A stretch of 55,379 nucleotides of DNA from Pseudomonadota bacterium (GTDB taxonomy: Bacteria > Myxococcota_A > UBA796 > SXON01), in NCBI GenBank assembly GCA_030684355.1, contig JAUXTN010000165.1:1-55379 (forward strand), in the 5' to 3' direction. Shown here piece by piece: positions 7,932 to 19,493 of the stretch. A program made the translations under genes and the position numbers. Below the pieces are notes generated by a model. That model did no database searches and was not told where the DNA came from. It saw nothing but the letters and a program-made list of their open reading frames with translations. Numbering within the stretch: the first letter of the stretch is position 1; each line of letters begins with the position of its first letter.

Positions 7932-8585
7932 ATGCGCCCGAGAGAACGGTACCTGCTCGCGGGATCGGACGGCGCCGGCCCGTCGGACCTCATCGCCCTG
8001 ATCCTCGGCACGGGGGCGGGCGGCCGCACGTCGCGGGCCATCGCCACCGACCTGCTCGATCGCTTCGGCGGGCTCCGCGGCCTCGCGAACGCCTCCCCCG
8101 CGGCGCTCGCGTCCGTGCGCGGCGTCGGTCCGGCCCGCGCCGCCCGGCTCCACGCCGGCATGGTCCTCGGTCAACGCGCGCGCGCCGACGCGCCCCCGAC
8201 CGTCGCGCCCATCCACGACGCCGCCGCCGCCGCCGTCTGGTTCGCGCCCGCGCTCGAGGGCCTCGACCACGAGGAGCTCCACGCCCTCTACCTCGACCGC
8301 CGCCTGCGCCCGCTCGCCTACCGCCGCCTCACCGCGGGCAGCGACGCCTTCACCGTCGTCGACCCCCGCCAGGTCCTCCGCCCCGCCATCGAGCTCGCCG
8401 CCGCCTCGCTCATCATCGGCCACAACCACCCCAGCGGCGACCCCGAGCCCTCCACCGACGACATCCGCGCCACCCGCGCCCTCGCCACCGCCAGCAAGAC
8501 CCTCGGGATCACTCTCCGCGACCACCTCGTCGTCGGCGGCGGGCGGTGGATCTCGATCGCGAACCGGGGGGAGATCGGGGCGTGA
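7932..8585 (+). CDS. radC: RadC-family JAB/MPN-domain protein
   Basis: 217 residues, the normal length for RadC. The N-terminal helix-hairpin-helix region (LASVRGVGPARAARL) is followed by the JAMM metal motif HNHPSGDPEPSTDD and the C-terminal DHLVVGGGRWIS. The family was linked to DNA repair, but its biochemical role remains uncertain; the JAMM motif suggests a metalloprotease-like fold, and some members act near recombination and natural transformation. It is divergent from lgt. The ATG start at 7932 fits the usual N-terminus (MRPRERYLLAG). Confidence 0.9.
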   Translation: MRPRERYLLAGSDGAGPSDLIALILGTGAGGRTSRAIATDLLDRFGGLRGLANASPAALASVRGVGPARAARLHAGMVLGQRARADAPPTVAPIHDAAAAAVWFAPALEGLDHEELHALYLDRRLRPLAYRRLTAGSDAFTVVDPRQVLRPAIELAAASLIIGHNHPSGDPEPSTDDIRATRALATASKTLGITLRDHLVVGGGRWISIANRGEIGA

Positions 8586-8701
8586 GGTGGCGCGCGGACC
8601 ACGAAAAAGACGTATCTCCAGGGGCGGAGTCAACGCCCGCGGCGCGCGCATCGAACCACGCCTCCGAAGGGGGAGGCCTGACCTTGCGAGAGGCCTGACA
8701 G

Positions 8702-8786
8702 GGGGCTCGCCTGCAGCCGGGTCCGCCGGTGGGGCCCCCCTGGGGGGGACCGGCGGGGGTCCCGGATGCGGTTTTTGGCGAGCCCC
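8702..8786. terminator. Large nested hairpin between convergent radC and sigma-54 activator genes
   Basis: Outer arms 8702-8711 and 8777-8786 pair over 10 bases; inner arms 8723-8730 and 8749-8756 pair over 8, enclosing G- and C-runs that can pair further. T5 lies just before the right outer arm, so there is no classical U-tract after the stem on either strand. The position suggests a bidirectional transcription end. Confidence 0.5.
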
Positions 8787-8804
8787 AAGGGACAAAGCCA
8801 AGGA

Positions 8805-10418
8805 TCAGTCCTCGATCCCCCACCGCCGCAGCTTGTACAACAAGCTCGACCGCGCCACCCCCAGCAACCGCGCCGCCTGCGACCGGTTGCCGTTCGCCTT
8901 GCGCAGCGCGTCCACGACGACCTCCCGCTCGGCCTCTTCGATGGCGTTGCGGTGGGTCCACACCGAGGTCGCGCCGCCCTCCCGCTCGAGCGGGTTGAAC
9001 ACGAGCGAGCTCGCGTCGATGGCCGGGCCGTAGAGCACGAACGCCCGCGTGATCACGTTGCGCATCTCGCGGGCGTTGCCCGGCCACGGGTAGGCGCGCA
9101 GCGCGTCGTGCGCGTCCGTCGAGAGCGTGATGTCCGGGGAGATGCGCCGCGCGATCGTCTCCGCCACGACGGGGACGTCCTCGGGGCGCTCGCGCAACGG
9201 CGGCAGGCGCACCGCGAGCACGGCGAGGCGGAAGTAGAGGTCGCTCCGGAAGCTCCCCTGCTTGGCGTCCTCCATCAGGCTCCGGTTCGTCGCGGCGATG
9301 ACGCGCACGTCGGGGAACGTGGGCTCGCTCCCGCCGACGCGGCGCACCTCGCCGCTCTCCAGCGAGCGCAGGAGCTTGCTCTGGGCCTCCTCGGGGAGCT
9401 CGCCGATCTCGTCGAGGAACAACGTGCCGGTGTCCGCGCGCTGGAACGCGCCGTCGCGGCGCTCGTTCGCGCCGGTGAACGCGCCCTTCTCGTGCCCGAA
9501 GAGCTCGGACTCGAACAGCGAGGCGGTGATGGCGCCGCAGTTGAGCGCCACGAACGGCCGGCCGGCGCGCGGGCTCGCGTCGTGGAGGGCGCGCGCGGCG
9601 AGCTCCTTGCCGGTGCCCGACTCGCCGATGAGCAGGACCGGCGCGTGGTGCGCGGCCATCCGCCGCAACATCCCGAACGCGCGGCGTATCGGGTCCGACA
9701 CGCCGACCATCTCGCCGAAGCGGTCGGCCATCGGCTCGTCCTGGCGAACGTCCCACTCCACCACGAACTCGGTGTTGCCGATGCGGATCTCCTCCCCGGC
9801 GAACACGGGGAGGATGTCGCGGATGCGCGCCGGGCCGAGGAACGCGGCGCCGAGGCCGGGCTCGATCATCGTCCGCCCGTTGAGGAGCCGCACGCGGACG
9901 TGGTCCTTGACGAGCCCGGCGTCGGGGAGGACCACCCGGCTGCCGAACCCGCCGACCGCCACGCGCCCGCCGCGCAGCCGGAACCGCCGCCCCTCGCCCG
10001 GGCCGCTCGCGATGGTGAGCCACGCCTCGGCGATGGTGAGGTGCTCGCCGCCGGAGGCGACGATCTCCTCCGCGCGCTGCTCCGTCTGCGCCTCCTCGGT
10101 CGGGGCGGCGAGCACGTCGGTGTGGAGGTCCACCCGTGCGGTGAAGGGCCCGAAGCGCAGCAGGTCGCCGTGCTCGAGCTCACACCGCGTCACGCGCTCG
10201 CCGTTCTTGAACGTGCCGTTGCTGGAGCGGTCGACCAGCATCCAGCCGCCTTGCAGCGGATCGATGACGCAGTGGGAGCGGCTCACCTCGTCGTCGGGCA
10301 GGACCACGTCGCAGTTGTCGATGCGCCCGATGCGGGTGCGCCCCTCCCGCAGCCGCGCCACGAACAAGGGGGGATCGCCCTCCGCGTACGTCCCCCGGAA
10401 GAACTCGAGCCTCGCCAT
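8805..10418 (-). CDS. Sigma-54 activator with one clear and one divergent FHA domain
   Basis: 537 residues from MARLEFFRG; the upstream open frame is rejected because the FHA fold begins here. The first FHA is at about 28-75, with [12 protein letters not shown] and SSNGTF, and binds phosphothreonine. A second, weaker FHA-like region is at about 130-222. The AAA+ domain has Walker A GESGTGKE (265-272), the sigma-54 contact loop GAFTGA (312-317) and Walker B LFLDEIG (333-339). A Fis-type helix-turn-helix ends the protein ([20 protein letters not shown]). Known of the family: it opens sigma-54 promoters when activated, here probably by phosphothreonine signalling from Ser/Thr kinases. It is divergent from the 10619-11931 pair, a plausible target. 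No sigma-54 promoter was identified by eye. Confidence 0.93.
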   Translation of the reverse strand: MARLEFFRGTYAEGDPPLFVARLREGRTRIGRIDNCDVVLPDDEVSRSHCVIDPLQGGWMLVDRSSNGTFKNGERVTRCELEHGDLLRFGPFTARVDLHTDVLAAPTEEAQTEQRAEEIVASGGEHLTIAEAWLTIASGPGEGRRFRLRGGRVAVGGFGSRVVLPDAGLVKDHVRVRLLNGRTMIEPGLGAAFLGPARIRDILPVFAGEEIRIGNTEFVVEWDVRQDEPMADRFGEMVGVSDPIRRAFGMLRRMAAHHAPVLLIGESGTGKELAARALHDASPRAGRPFVALNCGAITASLFESELFGHEKGAFTGANERRDGAFQRADTGTLFLDEIGELPEEAQSKLLRSLESGEVRRVGGSEPTFPDVRVIAATNRSLMEDAKQGSFRSDLYFRLAVLAVRLPPLRERPEDVPVVAETIARRISPDITLSTDAHDALRAYPWPGNAREMRNVITRAFVLYGPAIDASSLVFNPLEREGGATSVWTHRNAIEEAEREVVVDALRKANGNRSQAARLLGVARSSLLYKLRRWGIED

Positions 10419-10618
10419 GCCCCTCCCCGGACGGCGCGACGATACCACTTCGCGTCGCGGCGCGGCACCGCACGCCGGCGGCACGCACAGGCGACGCTCC
10501 TTCGGCAATCGGGCGTGGCGCCCCGCATTGCCGCACGGCCCCGCGTTGCGGCACGTCGTCCGGCGCGGCACGATGCGCGGGTGCGACCGCCTCCCCGCCC
10601 TCCCGCCCCGGTACCGCC

Positions 10619-11146
10619 GTGGTGATCCTCGCCGCCCTGCTCGGCTGCGTGGCCGCTTGGCGGCCGGGCGTGCCGGGGCGCTTCGACCTCGTCGTCCCCG
10701 AGGGGTGGACCGTGACGCAGAACCGCCGCTGGCTCGGCAACGACGTGTTCACCCTCGCGGACCCCGCCGCGCGCGCCACGATCAGCCTCCAGCTCGTCCA
10801 CGCGGACGAGGCCTCCGCGCGGATTCCGCTCGATCTGCTCGCGGAGACGCGGGCGCTCTCGATGGGCCGCGAGCTCGGCGTGGAGAACGGGTGGGGGGCG
10901 ATGCACCGCATCGCGCTCGACGACCACGAGGCGTGGGCGGTGACCGGCCAACGCCGCTGGAAGTTCGCCGCGGCCGACTACACCGCGGTGTTCGCGCGCG
11001 TGGGCGGGCGCGTGGCGGCGCTCACCCTCCAGGCCCCGGCCGGGCAGCTCGACGCCTCGCTCCGCGCCTGGTCGACCGTCCTGGAGACGCTGCGCTTCCC
11101 GCTCGACCGGGTGCCCGACGACGCCCCGCAGTTCGAGGTCGACTGA
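10619..11146 (+). CDS. Putative lipoprotein with PsbP/DcrB-like domain
   Basis: 175 residues, GTG start. [10 protein letters not shown] looks like a very short lipoprotein signal, with Cys10 as the anchor. The mature region opens [10 protein letters not shown], then alternating strands, ending in a helix with [11 protein letters not shown]. This 'P-x-G-W' opening and layout resemble PsbP/DcrB-like (DUF1795-type) domains, as does the protein at 48534-49715; this is a weak fold-level resemblance. Its TGA overlaps the next gene's ATG, so the two are translationally coupled. It is divergent from the FHA sigma-54 activator. Function unknown. Confidence 0.65.
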   Translation: MVILAALLGCVAAWRPGVPGRFDLVVPEGWTVTQNRRWLGNDVFTLADPAARATISLQLVHADEASARIPLDLLAETRALSMGRELGVENGWGAMHRIALDDHEAWAVTGQRRWKFAAADYTAVFARVGGRVAALTLQAPAGQLDASLRAWSTVLETLRFPLDRVPDDAPQFEVD

Positions 11147-11931
11147 TGGCCCGCCTGCGCTGCGAAGTGCTCGAGCGGGACGGCACCGTGCCGCGGATGG
11201 TCCGCGACGAGACCGGGCGCCTCCTCCGCCTCCACGACGACGCGCCGCCGTCGCACGCGGCGTGGTTCGGCACGGTCGACGGCGTCGGCATGTGGGCGGA
11301 GACCGTGCCGGGCGGCGCCCCCACGCCCATCGACGCGCTGGAGATCGTGTGGCTCGACACCCCGCTGACCAGTCGTGAAGGGGCGCACGACGAGGTCGGG
11401 GTCGTCGTCGGGCCCGATCGGGGCGACGCCCTCGGCCTCTTCGACTCCCCGACCACCGCCAGCACCGGCGAGCACACCGAGGGGCCGTCCTCCGGGCCCG
11501 AGCGCGTGGGCGAGCAGCGCCGCACCGCCGTCCTCGCGTGGATCGCCGCCGCCCAGGAGCCCCTCGTGGCCGCCCCCGTGGAGCCCGGCGCCCCCTGCGA
11601 GCCGCTCAAGCGCCTCGTTGCGGACGAGCCGCTCGACCCGCTCCCGGCGCTCGACGGCGTCCCGCGCGCGAAGCCGCACGGCGAGCCCCGACGCGCGCTC
11701 GCCCCGGAGCTGGCCTCGGAACGCGAGGACACCGCCACCCAGATCGAGGGCTTCGAGGCGATGGTGGAGCGGCGTGGCGACGGCGAGCCCACGGCATCCG
11801 ACCTCCCGGCCCCCACCCCCGCGCCGATCCCGGCCCCGGTCGCCCGCACGCCGCCCTCGCCGCGCGGCCTGCTCCTCGTGGCCCTCGTCGTCGTGGGCCT
11901 GGCCTGGGTGCTGCTCCGGGTCGACTGGTAG
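11146..11931 (+). CDS. Tail-anchored hypothetical protein
   Basis: 261 residues, not in the longest open frame but clearly coding: its ATG overlaps the preceding TGA. The N-terminal 80 residues look like a small folded domain ([13 protein letters not shown] ... WFGTVDGVGMWAE). An acidic, Pro/Ala-rich middle follows, and one C-terminal membrane helix (GLLLVALVVVGLAWVLL) ends five residues before the stop. No signal peptide is visible, so the bulk should face the cytoplasm with the tail in the membrane. Pairing with a lipoprotein and divergence from an FHA sigma-54 activator suggest a small envelope-sensing unit (inference). I recognise no family. Confidence 0.7.
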   Translation: MARLRCEVLERDGTVPRMVRDETGRLLRLHDDAPPSHAAWFGTVDGVGMWAETVPGGAPTPIDALEIVWLDTPLTSREGAHDEVGVVVGPDRGDALGLFDSPTTASTGEHTEGPSSGPERVGEQRRTAVLAWIAAAQEPLVAAPVEPGAPCEPLKRLVADEPLDPLPALDGVPRAKPHGEPRRALAPELASEREDTATQIEGFEAMVERRGDGEPTASDLPAPTPAPIPAPVARTPPSPRGLLLVALVVVGLAWVLLRVDW

Positions 11932-11988
11932 ATCGGCCGTCACGCTCGCCGATCGTCCGTCGCGTACCGGCGCCGCCGACCGGCCCGC

Positions 11989-14915
<2,927 letters not shown>

Positions 14916-14925
14916 CCGCGGCGTA

Positions 14926-14975
14926 GCGCCCCCGGGTCCGGCCGCCTCATCGAGGCAGGGGCGGCCCGGGGGCGC
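14926..14975. terminator. Strong hairpin after the PP2C gene
   Basis: Arms 14926-14936 and 14965-14975 pair perfectly over 11 bases, and the inner arms 14942-14946 / 14960-14964 add 5 more. The hairpin starts 11 bases after the stop codon. There is no U-tract. It is the first of three hairpins in this convergent gap. Confidence 0.5.
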
Positions 14976-15075
14976 GGACGCCCCCGTCGGGTCGGCTCCA
15001 GGCTCCGCTTCGCTCCGGTCCGTCCGCGCCCCGAGGACGGTGCGCGGCCGGGACCGGCCCGCTCGGAAGCGGGCC
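14970..15075. other. Two further hairpins in the PP2C/thioredoxin-fold convergent gap
   Basis: Arms 14970-14980 / 15021-15031 (11 bases, 40-base loop) overlap the foot of the preceding hairpin, so the two may be alternatives. Arms 15056-15063 / 15068-15075 make a compact 8-base stem with a CGGA loop. No open frame here looks coding. Read from the right, these could end the transcript of the leftward thioredoxin-fold gene. Confidence 0.45.
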
Positions 15076-15131
15076 GCCTTGCGCGCCCCTGCCGCCGTAG
15101 CGTCGCGGCGCTCGGGTGCCCTACGCCCCCC

Positions 15132-15677
15132 TCAGTCGGTGAGGAACGGCGTGAGCAGGGTCTCCAGGTTGGCCTCCAGGTCGTCCTTGGGGACCCCCAG
15201 GGCCTCGATGTCGCCCTCCGCGTTGACCACCACCGTGAGCGGGAACTGGCGCACGCCGTAGCGCTCGACGACGATGCGGTGGGCGTCGCGCAGCACCGGG
15301 AACTCCAGCCGCTGCGACTCGACCCACTCGGAGAGCGGCGCGAGCTCGCCGTCGTCCGCGACGATGGCGAGGAAGCGGGCGCCGCGGTTCGCGTACTTGC
15401 GGTGCAGGCGGTTGAGGGCCTGGAGCTGGGCCTCGGAGCCCGCCTTGTTCACGAACTGCACGACGACCACGCGCGCCGGGAACCCGGGGAGCACGCCGGT
15501 GAAGTCCGAGAGGGCCACGTGGGGCCGGGCGACGGCGCGCAGCGCGGCCTCCTCGTTCACCGCGGGCAGGGAGAAGAGCAGCGCGGCATCGCCGACGGTG
15601 ACGTTCGGGGCCGGCACGGAGCCGTTCTTGGCCCCGGTGGCGGCGAGAGCGACGGCGAACAGAAGCGAGGTGAGCAA
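15132..15677 (-). CDS. Exported thioredoxin-fold protein lacking all cysteines
   Basis: 181 residues with a signal peptide (MLTSLLFAVALAATGA). The fold follows redoxin/TlpA proteins: VSLSDFTG-like strand (ALSDFTG), VVVQFVNKAG, the helix EAQLQALNRLHRKY, FLAIVADD, FPVLRD, YGVRQFPLTVVVNAEG (the conserved cis-Pro region) and a final helix. Where WCxxC belongs there is NKAGSE, and the whole protein has no Cys, so it cannot do thiol-disulfide exchange. It may have become a binding protein or chaperone (inference). It is divergent from the CCA-adding-type gene by 38 bases. Confidence 0.78.
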   Translation of the reverse strand: MLTSLLFAVALAATGAKNGSVPAPNVTVGDAALLFSLPAVNEEAALRAVARPHVALSDFTGVLPGFPARVVVVQFVNKAGSEAQLQALNRLHRKYANRGARFLAIVADDGELAPLSEWVESQRLEFPVLRDAHRIVVERYGVRQFPLTVVVNAEGDIEALGVPKDDLEANLETLLTPFLTD

Positions 15678-15715
15678 GGGGCCTCCCGGCCTGATCGGCT
15701 AACCGATAGTGAGCG

Positions 15716-16936
15716 ATGCCGATGGTCCCCCCCGCCCTCCTCCCCCTGTTCGTTCGCTGCCGCGAAGCCGGTGGGCGCGCGCTCGTCGTCGGCGGGTCGG
15801 TGCGGGACGCCCTGCTCGGCCAGCCCGGCAAGGACCTGGACATCGAGGTGCACGGCCTCTCCCTCGACGACGTCGTGCGGATCCTGCGCGGGTTCGGCCC
15901 GGTGAACGAGGTGGGGCGGGCCTTCGGCGTGCTCAAGGTGCGGGTGGACGGGACCGATCTCGACGTGTCCCTGCCCCGGCGCGACCAGCGCGAGGGCACC
16001 GGCCACAAGGGCATCCGCGCCACCGCGGATCCCGACCTCGGCGTGGTGGAGGCCGCGCGGCGTCGGGACCTGACCATCAACGCCATCGCCTACGATCCGC
16101 TCACCGGCGTCTACGAAGACCCCTTCGGCGGCCGCGCGGATCTCGAGCGGAAGCTCCTCCGCGCCGTGGATCCGCGCACCTTCACCGAGGACCCCCTCCG
16201 CGCGCTCCGCGTCGCGCAGTTCGCGGCGCGCTTCGGCTACGCCATCGCCCCGGATCTCGAGGCCTTGTGCGCCGTGATGCCGCTCCACGAGCTACCCCCC
16301 GAGCGCATCCGCGGCGAGGTCGAGAAGCTCCTCCTCAAGGGCCGCTCCCCGGCGTACGGCTGGGCGTTCGCGCAGCGGGCCGGCCTGTGGGCGCGCGTGC
16401 TCCCGGAGTGGGACGAGTGCCCCGAGGCCCTCGATCGCATCGCGCGGGTGCCCGTCGCGGATCCCAACCGCCGCCTCGCCCTGCTCTACGCGGCCGCGGG
16501 GGCGCAAAACACGCTCGAGGAGAACGAGCGCATCCTGGACCGCCTCAACGTGCACCGCGTCGGGCGCTACCCCGTGCGGCGCACCGTGCTCTCGCTCGTC
16601 GCTCGCCGGGACCTCGCGCGCACGCCCCCGGGCGCCCCGCCCCCGCCCGACGCCGTCGTGCGGCGCCTCTCCGAGGACGGCGAGATGGAGCTCCTCGCCG
16701 CGCTCGTGGAGTCCCCCGCGCTCCTGCGCGCGGCCGAGCGGCTCGGCGTGCGCGACGCCCCCCTGCCGCCGCTCCTCACCGGAGCCGAGCTCGCCGCGCT
16801 CGGCGTGCCTCCGGGCCCCGCGATGGGGCGGGTCCTCGCCGCGTTGCGCGCCCGTCAGCTCGAGGGGGCGATTGCGACGCCGGAGGAAGCGCGGTCGGAG
16901 GTCGCGCGTTTGTTGGAAGCCGAACGGAGCCCGTGA
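15716..16936 (+). CDS. tRNA nucleotidyltransferase / poly(A) polymerase family protein
   Basis: 406 residues of the class II nucleotidyltransferase family that adds CCA to tRNA 3' ends or adenylates RNA. Seen: VVGGSVRDALLG, the catalytic DLDIEVHG (Asp-x-Asp), RRDLTINAIAYD, DPFGGRADLE, and EDPLRALRVAQFAARFG, which begins the neck domain. The length suits a CCA-adding enzyme with a short tail domain; family members cannot be separated by eye. A second ATG two codons in is an alternative start. It is followed after 13 bases by a secreted protein gene on the same strand. Confidence 0.88.
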   Translation: MPMVPPALLPLFVRCREAGGRALVVGGSVRDALLGQPGKDLDIEVHGLSLDDVVRILRGFGPVNEVGRAFGVLKVRVDGTDLDVSLPRRDQREGTGHKGIRATADPDLGVVEAARRRDLTINAIAYDPLTGVYEDPFGGRADLERKLLRAVDPRTFTEDPLRALRVAQFAARFGYAIAPDLEALCAVMPLHELPPERIRGEVEKLLLKGRSPAYGWAFAQRAGLWARVLPEWDECPEALDRIARVPVADPNRRLALLYAAAGAQNTLEENERILDRLNVHRVGRYPVRRTVLSLVARRDLARTPPGAPPPPDAVVRRLSEDGEMELLAALVESPALLRAAERLGVRDAPLPPLLTGAELAALGVPPGPAMGRVLAALRARQLEGAIATPEEARSEVARLLEAERSP

Positions 16937-16949
16937 CATAGTGCCCCCG

Positions 16950-18494
16950 ATGCAGCCCCTCGCCCGCCTCGCCATCCTGGCGCTCCTCGCCCCGCTCGCG
17001 CTGGCTACCGCCATCGCCGCGCCGGCCGCCCCCGCCACCCCGTCGCCCGCCACCGCGGGCTCCGTCACCGCGGGCTCCGTCACCGGGGCCCCGGAGGCCG
17101 CCGCCAAGAACGGGCTCCGGATCTCCGCGGACGTCCACGAGGAGTACGTCACCGGCTTCCCGATGCTCGTCACGGTCACGGTCCGGAACGACGGCGACAA
17201 GCCGCTGACCTTCCCGGACCTCGGCGCGCGCCCGCACCTCGTCCGCTTCACCATGAAGAGCGGGACGACCCGGTGGGAGCGCTACACCACCCCGCCGGCC
17301 ACCGAGCCGACCACGATGTGGACCATCCCCGCGCAGGCCCAGCGCAGGGTGACGCTCGAGATCCCCTCCTCCGGCGGGCTCGCCGCCGGCGCCTGGGAGC
17401 TCGCCGTAGCCGTGCAGGACCCCACGGGCGCCATCACCCTGCCGACGCGGACCATCCGCCTCGCCGCGGCCCAGCCCGTCGGCGGCTCCTACACCTGGGA
17501 GCCCGCCATCCAGCAGTCGGTCGGCGCGATGGTCCCCTGGCTCCACCAGGGCACGGGCGGCTTCGACCTCTACCTGTTGCAGCTCGATCCGCGCGCCCCC
17601 ACGCGTACGCTCGGCCAGTTCTTCCTCGCGCGGCTCCCCGCCCGCGTGGAGCCCGTCCTGACGCGCGCGCGCCCGGTCGACGCCCTCTCGCGCTACCTCT
17701 ACTGGCAGTCCAGCCCGCAGACCTTCACCTTCGCCCGCCTCGAGGGCACCACCCTCCGCGGCAAGCCGCGCACGGTCTCGCTCCCGTTCCCCGCCGCCGA
17801 GCTGCTCGGCCGCGGCGGCACGGACGCCAAGGGCGGCGCCGTGATCCCGCTCTGGGTGCCCGATCCGGCGGGCACGAGCGGCGCCGTCCTCGCCTTGTGC
17901 GTCGACGATCGCGGCGCGCAGGTGCTGCGCCAGGTCGTGCGCCTCGGCGCGCGGCCGACCGCGGTGAGCACCGCCGTGGACGCCGGCTCCAACCTCGTCC
18001 TCGCGCTGGGGCACGCCGCGGGCGTCGACGTCTACCGGATCGACCCCGCGCTCGCCCCCGAGATCGGCGCGCGCGGGAGCCGCGTCACGCCGCTCACCGA
18101 CGGGTGGGCCCCCACGGCGCTCGCGTTCGACACCCTCCCGGACCGCGGCGAGCGGGCCGGCGGCCTCGCGCTCCTCACCGTCCTCACCCGCGGCGACACC
18201 TACCGCGCGATCTGGTCCGACCTCGGCGGCAAGCTCATCGAGGAGTCCGCCGCGCTCCCGTGGACCGCCCCGGGCAACGTCGTCTCCGTCCTGCCCGCCG
18301 GGTACGGCCCGTTCTACTACCTGACCCAGGACCCCACGGGCGCGGTCTGGTACGGCGCGCAGGGCGCCGCCCCGCAGAAGCTCGACGGCGCGCGCCCCGG
18401 CACGTTGTGGCCCGGCGCCGAGGCCGTCCAGCTCCGCCGCATCGTGGCGGGCACGGTCATCGAGGACCGGACGGTCGGGACGCTCGCGCAGTAG
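16950..18494 (+). CDS. Secreted hypothetical protein
   Basis: 514 residues, starting at the ATG that gives MQPLARLAILALLAPLALA, a signal peptide. The region before residue 55 is Ala/Thr/Ser-rich and contains a 15-base duplication (TAGSV twice). An immunoglobulin-like beta domain follows (about 55-170: VTVTVRNDGDKPLTF ... WELAVAVQDPTG). The rest consists of repeated beta strands typical of a propeller-like domain (ALALCVDDRG, NLVLALGHAAGVDVYRID, YYLTQDPTGAVWYG). No catalytic motif is seen. It is probably periplasmic or surface-exposed. It lies 13 bases after the nucleotidyltransferase gene, likely co-transcribed. Function unknown. Confidence 0.75.
   Translation: MQPLARLAILALLAPLALATAIAAPAAPATPSPATAGSVTAGSVTGAPEAAAKNGLRISADVHEEYVTGFPMLVTVTVRNDGDKPLTFPDLGARPHLVRFTMKSGTTRWERYTTPPATEPTTMWTIPAQAQRRVTLEIPSSGGLAAGAWELAVAVQDPTGAITLPTRTIRLAAAQPVGGSYTWEPAIQQSVGAMVPWLHQGTGGFDLYLLQLDPRAPTRTLGQFFLARLPARVEPVLTRARPVDALSRYLYWQSSPQTFTFARLEGTTLRGKPRTVSLPFPAAELLGRGGTDAKGGAVIPLWVPDPAGTSGAVLALCVDDRGAQVLRQVVRLGARPTAVSTAVDAGSNLVLALGHAAGVDVYRIDPALAPEIGARGSRVTPLTDGWAPTALAFDTLPDRGERAGGLALLTVLTRGDTYRAIWSDLGGKLIEESAALPWTAPGNVVSVLPAGYGPFYYLTQDPTGAVWYGAQGAAPQKLDGARPGTLWPGAEAVQLRRIVAGTVIEDRTVGTLAQ
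17051..17080. repeat. 15-base perfect tandem duplication (2 copies)
   Basis: Units 17051-17065 and 17066-17080 are identical and duplicate five residues (TAGSV) in the linker after the signal peptide of the secreted protein. Confidence 0.85.
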
Positions 18495-18517
18495 GATCGG
18501 CCCCGGCAAAACGGGAA

Positions 18518-18544
18518 CGGGCCCGTTCGAGGTGAACGGGCCCG
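18518..18544. terminator. Perfect 11-base stem-loop between convergent genes
   Basis: Arms 18518-18528 and 18534-18544 are exact inverse complements around a 5-base loop, 23 bases after the stop of the secreted-protein gene. The gap also serves the leftward lipoprotein gene ending at 18588. AAAA lies just left of the stem, so on the minus strand a short U-run (TTTT) follows it, which favours termination of leftward transcription. Confidence 0.6.
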
Positions 18545-18587
18545 CCCGGGGTGCGTGGCGCGGGGCCGAGGAGCCCCGCCCGCGCGA

Positions 18588-19493
18588 CTACAGCTCTTCT
18601 TCCGACTGGCAGCCCGCGCCCGGGTTGTCCTTGCAGAACGTGTTCACCTTGCCGACGCCGGAGCAGTAGGCCCGCTCGAGCTCGGGGAACCACGCCTTCT
18701 CCTCGGGGATCCCGTTGGCGTCAGCGTACTCGACCTCGTTCGGGATGACGCACTCGGAGGCGCCCGCCAGGAGCGCGCCGTTGGAGTCGTACCAGGGGAG
18801 GTCCGCGCAGCGGCCGTCGAACGCCAGGGCGCCGAAGTTGAGGATGCTGTCGTCGATGGGGAGCGCGAAGGTCTCCAGCACCGCGGTGTACATGACGCCC
18901 GAGTGCAGCGAGGTGTCGATGTCGCAGTACTCGACCGTGGCGCGCCCGGCGTGGGCGGGATCGCCGAAGTACCCGGTCTGGATGCACTCGTTGAACGCCA
19001 GCTCGTGCTCGACGCCCGCGGGATCGTCGTACACCGCGCTGAAGTCCCCGATCTCGCTGCCCGGCGACCCCGTGTAGTACGCGGCGAGGCCGGCGGAGAG
19101 GTCGAGGTCACCGTCGTCTTCGAAGATGTCTTCGAACTTGTACTGGACGGTGTTCGACTGGGTGGAGATCTCCTTGTTCCAGAACATCGCCTCCGGGTCG
19201 ACCACGACGCAGACGCTGGAGCCGGTGGCGCGGAACTGGAACGTGGCGCCGCCGTAGAGGCCCGCGTTCTCGCCAGCCCCGAGCTGCCCGTAGTGGACGG
19301 CATCGGGGACGGTCGACGGATCGACACCGGCGAGCTCTTCGGCGCCGATCACCCGCAGCTCCCCGATGTCGTAGACGAACGGGGCGTCCGTCAGCACGGG
19401 ACGGAAGCCGTCCCGGACGTTGGTGCAGCCCGAGGCCAGCCCGGAGAGGGCGAGGAGCGCACCGAGCGCAAGATTGCCGTGCGTGCGCATCAC
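18588..19493 (-). CDS. Hypothetical lipoprotein downstream of the TonB receptor
   Basis: 301 residues. MMRTHGNLALGALLALSGLASGC is a lipoprotein signal with the anchor Cys at about 23. The mature protein has beta-rich sequence (ATFQFRATGSSVCVVVDPEAMFW) and about eight further Cys residues, probably disulfides (CIQTG, YCDID, GRCADL, ECVIP, YCSG, FCKD, GCQ). Last gene of a three-gene leftward operon: its start overlaps the preceding stop by 4 bases (ATGA). The position suggests a surface partner of the receptor, as SusD-like or substrate-binding lipoproteins are in other TonB systems, but there is no sequence likeness to SusD. Unrecognised family. Confidence 0.75.
   Translation of the reverse strand: MMRTHGNLALGALLALSGLASGCTNVRDGFRPVLTDAPFVYDIGELRVIGAEELAGVDPSTVPDAVHYGQLGAGENAGLYGGATFQFRATGSSVCVVVDPEAMFWNKEISTQSNTVQYKFEDIFEDDGDLDLSAGLAAYYTGSPGSEIGDFSAVYDDPAGVEHELAFNECIQTGYFGDPAHAGRATVEYCDIDTSLHSGVMYTAVLETFALPIDDSILNFGALAFDGRCADLPWYDSNGALLAGASECVIPNEVEYADANGIPEEKAWFPELERAYCSGVGKVNTFCKDNPGAGCQSEEEL

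Noticed and set aside
9262..11145. A long plus-strand frame leading into the 11146-11931 gene
   Set aside because: The part before 11146 is antisense to the sigma-54 activator and then out of frame with the 10619 gene. Only the end from ATG 11146 looks coding.
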